DNA of 64,000 nt. Source: Welwitschia mirabilis (Eukaryota; Gnetophyta; Gnetopsida; Welwitschiales). The stretch lies in contig JBOZIK010000001.1 of the NCBI GenBank assembly GCA_051453625.1, positions 97,567,856-97,631,855 of the forward strand. The letters are read 5' to 3'. The position numbers and the translations under genes were made by a program. Below are positions 50,040 through 60,691 of the stretch, piece by piece. The notes beneath the pieces are model-generated. The model was given only the letters and a program-made list of their open reading frames with translations. It made no database searches and was not told where the DNA came from. Every line of letters starts with the position of its first letter. Position 1 is the stretch's first letter.

Positions 50040-50720
50040 TACATGAAATACTTATTTCTTTGGATTTACGCATAGATTGTATTACCTTACTTACATTAAG
50101 AGTTGATTTTTATGCTAGAGTGATCGACGACTACCTTTGACTTGACTATAACATAGGCCATGTAGTCTTTCATGTTTCGATGGATTATGTTATGAAAGAT
50201 GTGAATTTTTAATTATTGGTATATTGTGCCAATATTCTTTAACATAAAAGGCATTACGATGTAATAGAAAAGACCTCATGGCATTATAAAAGTTGCTTTG
50301 TGCTAATCTGTAAGATTGATGAATATCTGATTATAACCTAAGTAACCATCCATAAATGATAAGAGGTCATGACCAATAGTGTTGTCTACTAGAATGTTAA
50401 TGTTTAAAAAAGGATATTTATCCTTTAAATTAATCTTGTTTGGGTTATAATAATTAATACAAATCTTGATTTAGTTGTTCTTCTTTGAAATGACCACAAT
50501 GTTTGATAGCTAATGAGAATAGTCTATCAGTCAAATGCAACCAGTAGTCAAAAGACACTCTAGAAATTGTTTCATATTTAATGCAAGAGGAGGGTTAAGC
50601 TTTCTAATCTTCTATCTCACTGAGATACATTTTTGCTTTAGAATGATATTATAAATAATTATCGATTTGTCAATTCCTAGCATATCTTTGTAATGCCAGG
50701 TGAAGATGTTCCTATTAAAA
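50040..50720 (-). pseudogene. Ty3/gypsy reverse transcriptase relic
   Basis: Minus-strand frames read VVISKKNN, KICINYYNPNKINLKDKYPF (usually 'IRVC.DYR.LN.A..KD..PLP'), INILVDNTIGHDLLSFMDGY with LGYNQI (motif A region), then TFIMP and YYIVMPFMLKNIGTIYQ ('TF.T..G.F.Y.VMPFGLKNAGATYQ') and MKDYMAYVIVKSK, where the catalytic YVDD is YMAY. The 'DN..GH.LLSFMDG' wording is typical of the Tat/Ogre side of plant gypsy elements, a tentative lineage call. Motif A Asp (FMD) is kept, motif C is lost. Confidence 0.92.
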
Positions 50721-51309
50721 GACTAACACATTTTTAAGCTTAAATTTAATCTATCCTATTAGTTATTCATTGATCTTAAGAGACTTCTCTTTATTACTGG
50801 GATTTACTAAGAGGTCATATGTAGTAACATCCTATTGCTTTACTAAAGATGACTTCATCTTCTTTAACTTTATTGTTTAATATGCTTCGATGTTTTCACT
50901 CATTTGCTCTTCATTTGAGAAGATACAAGGTTTTCCTAAGGAATATCTATAATTAAATTTGATAAGCTTGAGATTGACATACCTTTAAACATGTAAACAA
51001 TCAAGAGTAAAATGCAAGAGCATGATTAACCAAAAGAAAATACTAAAAAGATATCATAAGTTACTTTACTGAAAGATATTAAAAGAAAAAGCATGAACTA
51101 TTTAGAAGATACTTTACTTTTTCTTTTTATTTTAAAAAAAGGTTTCTAAAAATTTTTAAAATATTATAGTTTAAGGGTGTTCATAAAAGGCGTAATAAGC
51201 TAAGGCATTTTCTCAACCACCAAGACTTTCTCGATTGCATGAACTCATTTTGCATGAACTACTTTTAATGTTAATAATATTTCTCTTTACATTCTAGGTA
51301 AATGAGTAA

Positions 51310-51470
51310 ACTAATGTTTTTTTTTTTTTGTCTTTCTCTTTTTTTTTTTTGTTTTTTGATCTTTTTTTGGTTTTTCCCCTAATATATAGATATGTACACA
51401 TACTTTTTTTATTTTTGTATTTTATTTTTTATTCTTCTTTTTTGCTCTTTTTTTTATATTTAAAGAGTCT
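51310..51470 (+). repeat. Poly-T/low-complexity tract
   Basis: Several T runs of 7-12 bases interspersed with short C/G-containing spacers. Read from the minus strand it is A-rich, lying between the protease and RT regions of the gypsy relic, perhaps a slippage expansion. Confidence 0.8.
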
Positions 51471-51636
51471 TGAATCATCAGCTAGTTGGAAAGTCATCTA
51501 GGAGGAATAGAATCCACCCTGCATGTAGGAATTGGTTTCGAGAATTGACAAGACCTTCATCTTATGAGGCTCCACTGGATTATGTTTAGTGTGTAAAAAA
51601 GAGATAATCATCTTCTAAGATATAGGAGATGATAAT

Positions 51637-51736
51637 NNNNNNNNNNNNNNNNNNNNNNNNNNNNNNNNNNNNNNNNNNNNNNNNNNNNNNNNNNNNNNNN
51701 NNNNNNNNNNNNNNNNNNNNNNNNNNNNNNNNNNNN
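51637..51736. other. Assembly gap (100 N) with duplicated flanks
   Basis: Placeholder-length gap. The preceding block (51557-51636: TTCATCTTATGAGGCTCCAC then GGATTATGTT and AGAGATAATCATCTTC) is repeated directly after the gap (51737-51817) with hardly any change. Confidence 0.9.
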
Positions 51737-51934
51737 TTCATCTTATGAGGCTCCACTGGATTATGTTGAGTGTGTAAAAAAGAGATAATCATCTTCTAAG
51801 ATATAGGAGATGATAATGGAGAAGACGATGTGGATGGAGTTTTTACATTTACAATGGTATGATTTTATTCTAATGGCACTAAAATTTTAAACTCAACAAA
51901 GTTTATCTTTTGATAGGATAGAGATGTCCATTAT

Positions 51935-52760
51935 TTAAGAATGTCCCAGTAATAAATTAAATACTTCTATATTGTCAATTATGTGGAATTTAGTATCTTT
52001 AACCTTTTGAGCTACTTTGNNNNNNNNNNNNNNNNNNNNNNNNNNNNNNNNNNNNNNNNNNNNNNNNNNNNNNNNNNNNNNNNNNNNNNNNNNNNNNNNN
52101 NNNNNNNNNNNNNNNNNNNNNNNNNNNNNNNNNNNNNNNNNNNNNNNNNNNNNNNNNNNNNNNNNNNNNNNNNNNNNNNNNNNNNNNNNNNNNNNNNNNN
52201 NNNNNNNNNNNNNNNNNNNNNNNNNNNNNNNNNNNNNNNNNNNNNNNNNNNNNNNNNNNNNNNNNNNNNNNNNNNNNNNNNNNNNNNNNNNNNNNNNNNN
52301 NNNNNNNNNNNNNNNNNNNNNNNNNNNNNNNNNNNNNNNNNNNNNNNNNNNNNNNNNNNNNNNNNNNNNNNNNNNNNNNNNNNNNNNNNNNNNNNNNNNN
52401 NNNNNNNNNNNNNNNNNNNNNNNNNNNNNNNNNNNNNNNNNNNNNNNNNNNNNNNNNNNNNNNNNNNNNNNNNNNNNNNNNNNNNNNNNNNNNNNNNNNN
52501 NNNNNNNNNNNNNNNNNNNNNNNNNNNTTGTCAATTATGTGGAATTTAGTATCTTTAACCTTTTGAGCTACTTTAATAGGTAAATTAATTATACCTCTCA
52601 ATCTGTTTTCATACTTATTGAACCCTCTGATTGTGACATTTTCTCTACCTTTAAGATATGATCCATTTTGAGCTTCTTAAGGCATTACAAACCAATCACA
52701 TTTATTTTAGCTTCATAATTGATAAATCTACTACATACTTTGGTAGGCTTGATGTTTATT
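51935..52760 (-). pseudogene. Ty3/gypsy protease region relic, interrupted by a gap
   Basis: Retroelement aspartic protease cuts the polyprotein. The minus-strand frame reads GRENVTIRGF and INLPIKVAQKVKDTKFHIID, then IEVFNLLLGHS, matching the end of gypsy proteases ('G.I.L...IG....T.F.V.D....YN.LLGRPWI'). Near 52730 VVDLSIMK may be the remnant of the active-site 'VD.GS' block. A 508-N gap splits it, and the flanking sequence, including KVAQKVKDTKFHIID, is present on both sides, so only one protease end is real. Confidence 0.75.
52020..52527. other. Assembly gap (508 N) with duplicated flanks
   Basis: The block ATTGTCAATTATGTGGAATT then TAGTATCTTTAACC and TTTTGAGCTACTTT stands directly before the gap (51971-52019) and again directly after it (52527-52575). 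Confidence 0.92.
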
Positions 52761-53849
52761 GATATGTAAGGTAATTCAATTGAAATTTTTCTCTTAGGGG
52801 TTGTAGAGATCTTATGATGTGAGAATTGGATTATTTCCTCTTCTTCTTTACTCTCTTGAATGTGTATCTATTTTGAGTTGTCTTTCTCCTTGGTGATTAA
52901 CTTTGATCAAGATGTGATTTTAAGCTAAAACACTCCTCACATATCCTTTCAAGTATGAGTATATAAGATCTGAGATCAAATAATGGTCTGCTTCCTCTAC
53001 TTTAGAGGTGAGTGGTTGTATTAGTGCATGTGATTAAAGGATAAGATGAGTTTAAGAATATTCCATTTAAATCATAAATTTTAGTTTTTCTTTGTTCTCT
53101 TAAATAATTTATTCTATTAACTTTTAGATTGATCTTGGATTACTAGAATCATAAAAAAAATTATTTCATTTTGGAATGCCGCATTCTATGGTAGTTGGAA
53201 TGTAGAGGATTGAGAAGAAAAGGAGTTTTTATAAATCCAAAGATGTTCATTTACAGCTACTAAGGTCTTATCAATTTTATGTGCTTTTTATTTTTAATGA
53301 TGTCTTAGATAAGGGGCCTTATGTTAAAATAGTTTTTTGTATGATGTCCTAGGACTCGATGGTACTTGCAGTACTTTAACTCATCATATTCTCTTAGTTT
53401 AGGTGAATTTGGATCTTTTTATCTAATTGAAGGTAATTAAATTAGTTCCTTTTTCAATAGTAATAAGAGGATTTGTCCTATTAGAATATTTAGTTTTGTA
53501 AAACTCCATCTATATTAAGAGATTGAGGTTTAACTTTAAGGCTTATTTTAGCCTTGAATTTAAGACACATATATCTACTTTTGAGGTTATGATGGAAGTG
53601 AAAGTTGCACTTATGATTGGTGGAAGATAATATGGTTAATGATAAGCCATTTAAGTATTAAAATCTTGTATATTAAAATGAATTTAAGATGTCATTATCA
53701 TTATCATTAGGTTTTCTATCCATTTGAATGGATAAAGTGGTTGAATTGGTTGATTGATCATAGTAATGTTCTTTTCATTGTTACCTCTAGTATTATTATT
53801 ATCCTTATTGAATGATTCTTTTTGGATGTGTTATCATGTTTTATAGATC

Positions 53850-54400
53850 CCTTCTCTTCTCCTATAACTTCTATTCTCTTAGATATGGTAATAGTTTATT
53901 TAAAATTCTGAAGCATTACATTATTAGATCATCTAACACATATGGCATGCATGACTTGGCAAAAAGGTATGCCATATCTAAGTCCATGATAAAAGCCTTT
54001 AACTATAGTATGATTACTCTTCTTTGATGCACATACTCTTGCATAGTCTCATTGGACTATTATCACATGGTGGTAATAGTATCCAAGCTCATCCTCTTTG
54101 AGATGTTAATTAAATAATATTAGATGAAATTCCTAAGAGTTGATTCAAACCTATGATATATTGCATAGGTATTTGATGATACCACTCGATAGCTTATCTC
54201 TTTAGAGAGTAACAGGATAGATGACATGGAGTGTTATAGTCAACATTGTACATATTACATGTATGTTTGAAATTTCTAATGTGCATCACAAGATCTTCTA
54301 TGTCAGTGAGCTTTTTAAAATTTGACATTTCATTGGTGTGAGGATTTTGTAAGGGATAAAGGAGTAAATGGGGGTATCATCTAAGTTAAATTCTAAATAG
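53850..54400 (-). pseudogene. Ty3/gypsy gag relic
   Basis: Gag forms the particle in which reverse transcription takes place. Minus-strand frames read EMSNFKKLTDIEDLVMHIRN with FKHTCNMYNVDYNTPCHLS (about 54345-54215), then AIEWYHQIPMQYI (about 54195-54155) and, in another frame, ETMQEYVHQRRVI (about 54050-54010). This is the order of the retrotransposon gag domain: 'F..Y.G..DP..H....', 'A..WY..L', then 'ESL.EY..RWR'. The N-terminus is cut off where the copia LTR begins, so the copia element may have inserted here. Confidence 0.75.
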
Positions 54401-54416
54401 TATTTCTTGTTCTAGA

Positions 54417-55604
54417 TGTTAAGTTAATTTTTGCTAAGTTGATGTCAAGCTAACATTTTCTAGTATAGAAAAATATGTTGCATTTCTTATAGAAAATAAT
54501 AATTCTTACAAGTTAAAAGTAACCTAACATTTCTCACTAGCTACAATTAAACCTGATAAGTAACAAATCTTTTAAGGGATCAATTGGATTCAATAGGGGT
54601 TGACCAGACCTATACCAAAAATTCTCATATCTAATTTATTAAGGGATTAACTAGACTAGACTTGTATAATAAATTGTCAAAACATTTTCTCAAGGGGTCG
54701 ACTAGATGTTTAAGGAATTGACCAGATCTATGCTAAATATCTTGCATCTATTTTCATAAGGGGTTGACTAGATAAAAATGAAGTTCATTAAACCTAAACA
54801 TATGCTTTCAACTAGATCCTCGATGGAGTTGACTAGACAGGAGACGTAAAGAACTCAAGTTGACTAAAGGAAAATGGGATCGATCAAATTTAGTGATGAC
54901 ACTCAATGAGATCAACCAGATGTTTTAAGGAGTCGATTGATTATGGTGGAAATAAAATTTCTCAGTCTACTTTTTAGTCATTGTCTTTCTATTTTTATCC
55001 ATTAGAATATCAGATTCACTTGTAAAATCCTAAAATCTTGCTTCGATATAAACCACAGTCATCAAAACCATAGACATCCTTTTTGGCTAACCAGAATTAA
55101 AAAAACATCTTTTTACTATTAGTTCTTTGGTAAATCAGATTACATTGTATGTCCTTGAATTTATGATATTATTTTTAGATAGTGTGGTACTATCTTTTCT
55201 ATACTTCATATCTGATGAATTCAATGAATCCTGACATACAATTGATGCCAAAAGGCATTTTTGTAAAGGTTGAGACTAAGCCTCAAAAAGTCTGATTATA
55301 AAGGTTATAGGTTAACCTGAGAAACTTGGAAAGTAAGTAATGATGATCTAGATTAGCCTTGGGTATAAACTGACTATTGAGAGTAGAGTAGGGGATTTTC
55401 CAAACCACTATATATTGTGTGTCTAATGATCTTTATTAGTATTTTTTACTTTCAATTATTTCTATTTTTAGATCTTATTCCTAAATAGATCATTTGGTTA
55501 TTTCATATGCACAAATATTTTTCTAGTATTCAATGTTTTCTGAAGATAGTATTTCAATTTATTTTTAATCCTATTCACCCACTCCCAGGGTTTTAGATCT
55601 AACA
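54417..55604 (+). repeat. 5' LTR of the copia element (start tentative)
   Basis: The 3' end is well supported: TTCACCCACTCCCAGGGTTT and TCTAACA lie just before the primer site, the usual end of a group of plant copia LTRs. The start at TGTTAAG (54417) is chosen because it mirrors CTAACA at the end and adjoins the gypsy gag break. The interior contains scattered GTCGACTAGA-like motifs. The 3' LTR was not found. Confidence 0.55.
54590..54930 (+). repeat. Cluster of GTCGACTAGA-like motifs in the copia LTR
   Basis: About nine related short motifs occur in one orientation, e.g. GGTTGACCAGACC, AATTGACCAGATC, GGTCGACTAGATG, GGTTGACTAGATA, AGTTGACTAGACA, ATCAACCAGATG, AGTCGATTGATT. Spacing is irregular, 20-50 bases. 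Confidence 0.75.
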
Positions 55605-55606
55605 TT

Positions 55607-55620
55607 TAATATTAGAGTAA
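55607..55620 (+). promoter_or_regulatory. Primer-binding site, tRNA-Met type
   Basis: TAATATTAGAGTAA matches TGGTATCAGAGCAA with differences only of the G-to-A and C-to-T kind, placed two bases after the CTAACA end of the LTR. Confidence 0.75.
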
Positions 55621-55670
55621 TGTTAAGTTAATTGTATATCCTAATAGATATTGACTCCTAAATCCCAACT

Positions 55671-56600
55671 ATGAGTAATCCTACTAGTGACCTCTCTACT
55701 AGAATACCACCTATATTTGATGGAACTAACTATGCTTACTGAAAGGCCCAAATGAGAATCTTCCTTAGATCCTTAGATGTAGACATAGAGGAGGTTATCT
55801 ATAATGGATATGTTGTGCTCACACTATCCAGAACTAATAGTAATAGAACCACCATTATCATTGAAAAATATTGAGCCCAATGAATCCCTACTGATAAAGC
55901 TAAGGTAACCTTAGACACCCATGCTCTTAATATTATTTTTAGTGTAGTTTTTGTAAATGAATTAAAGATGATTATAAACTATAAACATGCCAAAAAAGAT
56001 TTGGATATACTTGAAATTGCACACAAAGGAACATGCCCTATAAAATAGGTAAATCTACAGATGCTTATCTCTAAGATTAAAGATATTCATATGGAAGAAG
56101 AAGAGACTCTACGAGAGTTCTTTACTAGGCTGACAAACATAGTGAACTCTATGGCAAGTCTAGGTAAAAAAATAGATGAAGGAAAAGTAGAACAAAAAGT
56201 TCTAAGATCTCTTCCAAAATGCTTTGCGCTAAAGGTCATAGCTATTGAGGAAAGTAAGAACATCAATTGAATGGCACTAGAGTAACTACAAGGCAATCTT
56301 TGAACTTATAAGTTAAAGTTTTCTAAAAATAAAAAGAAAAAGTCTTGCATCAAAAAGTATGTAGAAAAACTCTAGATTTGAAAAATTAGATGAAGACCTT
56401 AGTAAAGTTGAGGTTGCTCTATTGGCAAGAAGATTCAAAAAATTCTTGCACAAAGGAAAGAGAGATGGTGAATCAAGCAAGAGAAGAAAGAGGGGTAATT
56501 TTAAACTAAGAAGAGATCTAGAAAAAGAAAAGGAGATCTAGGGCCATGCATGTAAGGATATGAACATTTTGCAAATGAATGTCCAAATAATAGAAGAGAG
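55671..56600 (+). pseudogene. Copia gag relic
   Basis: The ATG at 55671 starts MSNPTSDLSTRIPPIFDGTN, then YAY-stop-KAQMRIFLRSLD, the typical copia gag start 'PPIFDGTNYAYWKARM..FL.S.D' (TGG is now TGA). An open section at 56061-56270 reads ISKIKDIHMEEEETLREFFT, then RLTNIVNSMASLGKKID and VLRSLPKCFALKVIAIEESK, the UBN2-type gag domain. Near 56540-56582 GYEHFANECPN is the second half of a CCHC knuckle; its first half is thrown out of frame by an indel. Confidence 0.92.
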
Positions 56601-57273
56601 AAAATAAAATCCAAGGCATTATCCTTCATTACCACTTGGGATAATTTAGATGAAGAAGAAGATAGTATCTTAAGTCAAGAATCAGATAGAGATAGAAGAT
56701 TTTCTTTTATGGTAATAGTCCCTCCTATGAAAAACATGCTATACTCAATTGAACCAGATGACCTAGACCTTATTGAAGAAGGTCAAAATGGGCTATAAGA
56801 TACTTATTAAGAATAAGATGGATCAATAAGTTAAACAAGATAGTAAAGGCTCTAAACAAGGAAAAGGAAGAGTGAAAGACAAAGTACAAGATGGTTAAAA
56901 CAAAAAGCACTGAGATAACTTAAGAGGTAAAAAGATTATCTCATTTTATAAATAAATTTTCAAATAGTTTTAGTAAATTGGAATATAAGCTTGGGTTTCG
57001 AAGACTAGTCTATGACAAGAAAGATATTGGCCTTAACTCTCAAAAATCATGTAATGAGTTGGATAAGGTAACATGAAAAAATAAGTCTATGTCAAAGTTT
57101 ATTTATTATTTTCATAGAAAAATAGGTTATTCAAAATTATTTTATAATGTTAAAAATATAATACTTTTTTAAGCTCTATCAGTACTTTTCCATTTAAATT
57201 TATCCCAAGGGGATTTGTACCATAATAGTCCTAATGGACTGAGTGGATAAGGGCTAACAATTTAAAAAGTTTA

Positions 57274-57850
57274 TTGATCCAAATAGCCTTTAAAGTATCA
57301 AATGAAACTTTTTGGTGTATGAATAGTGTATTTTCTTATTACATGATAGATGACAAATCAAGATTCCAACATTTGAATGACTTTGATGAAGGAGAAGTAA
57401 CTTTTGAAGATAATAAAAAAGTAAAAATTGAAGGCATTAAAAGCATTGGTGGAGGTAAGATGCCTAAAACGGATGAAGTTTTATATGTGAATATTCTTAA
57501 ACATAATTTTCTGAGTATTAGTTAGGTTTATAATAAAGGTCATAAAGTTATTTTTGATAGTCAAAAATATGAAATTCAACATTAAAGAACAAATGACATT
57601 CTTCTTAAAGAAAATAGAATATACAACATGTATAGCATTAATCAATCTTTCTCTAATTGTTATTTTTTTCATATAAATCAAGAATAATGATGGTACCAAT
57701 AGTTAGGACATTTAAACTATGATCATATCAAAATCATCATTAAAAAGAATATTGTTAAAGAAATTCCTAAGATCAATATTGATAAACATGGGTTGTGTGA
57801 TGCTTGTCAAAAAGGAAAACAAGTCAGAACTTTCATAAAATTAAAAACTT
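57274..57850 (+). pseudogene. Copia protease end and GAG-pre-integrase relic
   Basis: The open section 57274-57525 reads FWCMNSVFSYYMIDDKSRF, then DEGEVTFEDNKKVKIEGI and VLYVNILKHNFLSIS. In live copia elements this is 'W.LDSGCS.HMTGDKSRF', so the protease active site Asp-Ser-Gly is Asn-Ser-Val here. At 57700-57850 LGHLNYDHIK then GLCDACQKGKQVR is the GAG-pre-integrase block ('LGH.N...I..L' and 'C..C..GKQ.R'), the zinc-binding start of integrase. Confidence 0.9.
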
Positions 57851-57859
57851 AGTCTTCTT

Positions 57860-58520
57860 AACAATGCCACTTAAACTCATTCAAATGGATTTAATGAATC
57901 CTATCCAAACTAAAAGTATAGGAGGGAATGATACTTCTTGACTATGGTGTCTAACTTCTCTATATTTATTTAAATTTCCTTCTTAGGAAATAAAGCTGAA
58001 ATCTTTAAAAGTTATATTGAAATATATCATAAAATTTAAAATAAAAATGGATACACTATTAAAAGGATTAGAAGTGATCATGGAGGAGAATTTGAAAATC
58101 ATATTTTTAAGAAATATTAAGAGGACAATGATATAGAACATCATTTTTTAGCCTCAAAGACTCCATAACAAAATGGAATTATAGAAAGGAAAAACTAGGT
58201 CCTTCAAGCAATGGAAAGAACAATGCTAAATAACAAGGAAGTACCTAAAACATTTTGATCTGAAGTAGTAAGTACTACATGATAAATTATCAATAGAGTC
58301 TATCTAATACCAGGTATGGATAAAACCCCCTATGACCTTTGGAAAGAAAGAAAGATAAATGTATCATATTTTAAGATCTTTAAAAGTAAATGTTTTGTCT
58401 TAAAATATAGTAAACATTTGAGTAAATTAGAGTCCAAAGCTGATGAAGCAATTTTCTCAGGATACTCAACTAAAAGCAGAGCCTACCAAGTTTTTAATAA
58501 ATGAATTCTAATAGTAAAAT
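57860..58520 (+). pseudogene. Copia integrase relic
   Basis: MDLMNPIQTKSIGGND (first catalytic Asp; usually 'DLFGP..T.S.GG'), then IKRIRSDHGGEFENHIFKKY (second catalytic Asp), then PXQNGIIERKN where X is a stop (catalytic Glu; CAA or CAG to TAA) and the C-terminal part TPYDLWKERK, YFKIFKSKCFVL and SKADEAIFSGYSTKSRAYQV. All three catalytic residues survive although the frame is broken by frameshifts at the DDF/Y block and by stops. Confidence 0.93.
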
Positions 58521-58689
58521 AATCTATAAATATTTAAATAAATGACTTTAGTATCAAACTTCTTCTTTTAATTGGTAAAGAAAGTCTTACTCCAAGTATC
58601 TTCACAGTAAAAGAAGTAATAACTAAAAAGGAAGAAAAATCATCTTAAGAGGTTACTTCTAAAAAGTTCAAAGAGCTAAAAAACCATCC

Positions 58690-59400
58690 ACTTAAGTGTC
58701 TATTATTGGAGATGTAAGCTTAGAATTCATACTAAAAACTCTCTCAAAAAGTTTTGTGTCCACATTTATTATGTTTCTTAAATTCAAACCAAAAAGTTTG
58801 AATAGGTCGAATCTCTTGAAGAGTAGATGACAGCTATGCAGGAAGAACTTTAATAATTTAGAACAAATAATATTTGGAAACTTATAGAAAGACCCAAAGA
58901 TCAAAATGTCATTAGAAAACATGATGAACACAATAATGTGATTCCAAACAAGGTAAGATTAGTGTCTCAAGGATACAACCAGATTGAAGGAATAAATGTA
59001 GGAGAAACATTTACTCTAATGGCTAGACTGGATAGTATTAAAATGTTTTTCTCCTATGCAGTCTTCAAGAACATCAAAGTTTTTTAGATGGATGTGAAAA
59101 TTACCTTCTTATATGGAATTATTAATGAATAACTTTATGTGAAACAATTAGAAGGTTTCATAGATCCACACAAATCAAATCATGTTTATAGACTCAAAAA
59201 GACTTTGTATACTTTGAAATAGGCTCCAAGGATTGGTATGAAAAACTAGTAATATTTCTTAAAAAAAATGGTTATACCCGTGAAGCTGTGGATAAAAATT
59301 TATTTATCTAAAATATTAAAGAAGACCTTATCATCATTTAAATCTATGTTGATACATAATTTTTATAGCCTCAAAAGCAGATCTCTTAAAATAATTTTCT
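58690..59400 (+). pseudogene. Copia reverse transcriptase relic
   Basis: Blocks in order: AMQEEL, NIWKLIERPKDQNVI, KVRLVSQGYNQIEGINVGET ('KARLVAQGY.Q..GID..ETFAPVAR'), RLDSIKMFFSYAVFKNIKVF, MDVKITFLYGII ('MDVK.AFLNG'), LYVKQLEGF, HVYRLKKTLYTLK ('VY.LKKALYGLKQAPR'), and IYVDT-stop, the remains of YVDDI. The second catalytic Asp of YVDD is gone. Many stops at Gln and Trp positions. Confidence 0.92.
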
Positions 59401-59559
59401 AGTATTATGATTACATAATTTAAAATGATTGTGATTGATGAAGTTCACATATTTTTTAATCTATAAGTTAAAGAAACAAAACATAGTATTTTCATCTTTC
59501 AATCTAAATAGTCAAGGGATTTGATTAAGTAATTTGGACTAAAAAATAAAAAATCAACC

Positions 59560-60270
59560 AATACACCTATGTCAAAACTTCATATAAGATTAATTTTAAT
59601 GATCATGAAAAATCTATGAACTAAAAACTTTATAGGAGCATGATAGGAATTTTATTATATTTAATTGTGAGTAGACCTGACATAATGTTTAGTGTTGTTA
59701 TATGTGTAAGATATCAGACTGAATCAATGGAATTTCACCTCCAAGATATTAAAAGAATCATAAGATATATAAAAGACATGAGTAACTATGAGATATGGTA
59801 TCCTATATAAACTTCCTTTGAGATTATAGGTTTTAGTAATGTAAACTGGGCTGGTTATAAAGATGATTGGAAAAGTATTATTGGAAATTATTTTCTTTTA
59901 AGATCGTGGTTGGTAGGATGGGCAAGTAGGAAGTAAAATTATATCTCCCTTCCCTAGTAGAAGTAGAATATAAAGCAGCAGAAAGTTATTGTACCCATCT
60001 TTTATGGATGAAGGAAATGCTTAAAAATTTTGAGATTAATTTTGAATAGATTCTAATCTTTTATGATAATACTAGTGCAACTAATATCTTAAAAAACCTT
60101 ATTCAAAATTCTCAAACTAAACATATTGAACTAAGATATCATTTCCTTGGATATCAAGGAGAAAAAGGCAATATTTCTATAGACTTTATAAGCACTATAA
60201 ACAACTAGTTGATATTTTCACAAAAGCCCTAAATTTTGATAACTTTTTAAAATCTTATTACAAATTGCGG
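59560..60270 (+). pseudogene. Copia RNase H relic
   Basis: The plus strand reads SMIGILLYLIVSRPDIMFSV ('S.IGSLLYLT.SRPDI.F.V'), IKRIIRYIKDM ('KRI.RYLKGT'), NVNWAGYKDDWKSIIGNYF ('D.DWAG...DRKSTSG..F'), LPLVEVEYKAAESYC ('LST.EAEY.AA...C'), FYDNTSATNILKN, and TKHIELRYHFL. Its end at about 60270 closes the polyprotein. The catalytic Asp of 'DxDWAG' is Asn. Confidence 0.93.
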
Positions 60271-60299
60271 GTTATCTCTTCATCCTCTAAACAAAATTA

Positions 60300-60510
60300 G
60301 GACAATTAACTAGATCTTCCATTCAGTTAACTAGAGCTAGAGAAGTCGGGTTGATCAAGTTTTGCTTAGTCATTTGAACTTTCTTAAAAAGAAAAACCTT
60401 AACTTAATCAGGTCGACTAGACTAAAGTCCTAATCGACTAGATCTAAAAATATTTTAACCTACATCTCAATGTTTCAACTGAATCATAATCTAATCGACC
60501 AGGCTTATGG
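60300..60510 (+). repeat. GTCGACTAGA-like motifs between RNase H and the extra ORF
   Basis: About six motifs of the same type as in the LTR: AATTAACTAGATC, AGTTAACTAGAG, GGTTGATCAAG, GGTCGACTAGACT, AATCGACTAGATC, AATCGACCAGGC, same orientation and irregular spacing. Confidence 0.75.
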
Positions 60511-60576
60511 GGTTAAAGAGTAGAAGAAAGACAGTGGACTTGACATTTTTCTCAGATTTAACTTATTTTGCCCCCT

Positions 60577-60583
60577 TTATAAA
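60577..60583 (+). promoter_or_regulatory. TATA-like box before the extra ORF
   Basis: CCCCCTTTATAAAC sits about 110 bases before the ATG of the additional ORF, followed by a pyrimidine-rich leader. The GC-rich edge and spacing fit a core promoter, but no expression evidence can come from the sequence alone. Confidence 0.45.
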
Positions 60584-60691
60584 CTCTTGTGAAGGTCTAC
60601 CTTCCCCATTTCTATATGTCTTCCTGTCTCTCTTAGATCTAGCTATTTTCTTTCATTTTCTTTATCTTTAGCAAGTATCATGTATTATCAA

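Noticed and set aside
51935-52601. Several open frames of about 190-200 codons
   Set aside because: Apart from the short protease end they are N runs, and the flanking protein segment appears twice because of the duplicated contig ends.
56087-56296. Minus-strand 69-codon frame
   Set aside because: Shadow of the copia gag open section on the plus strand.
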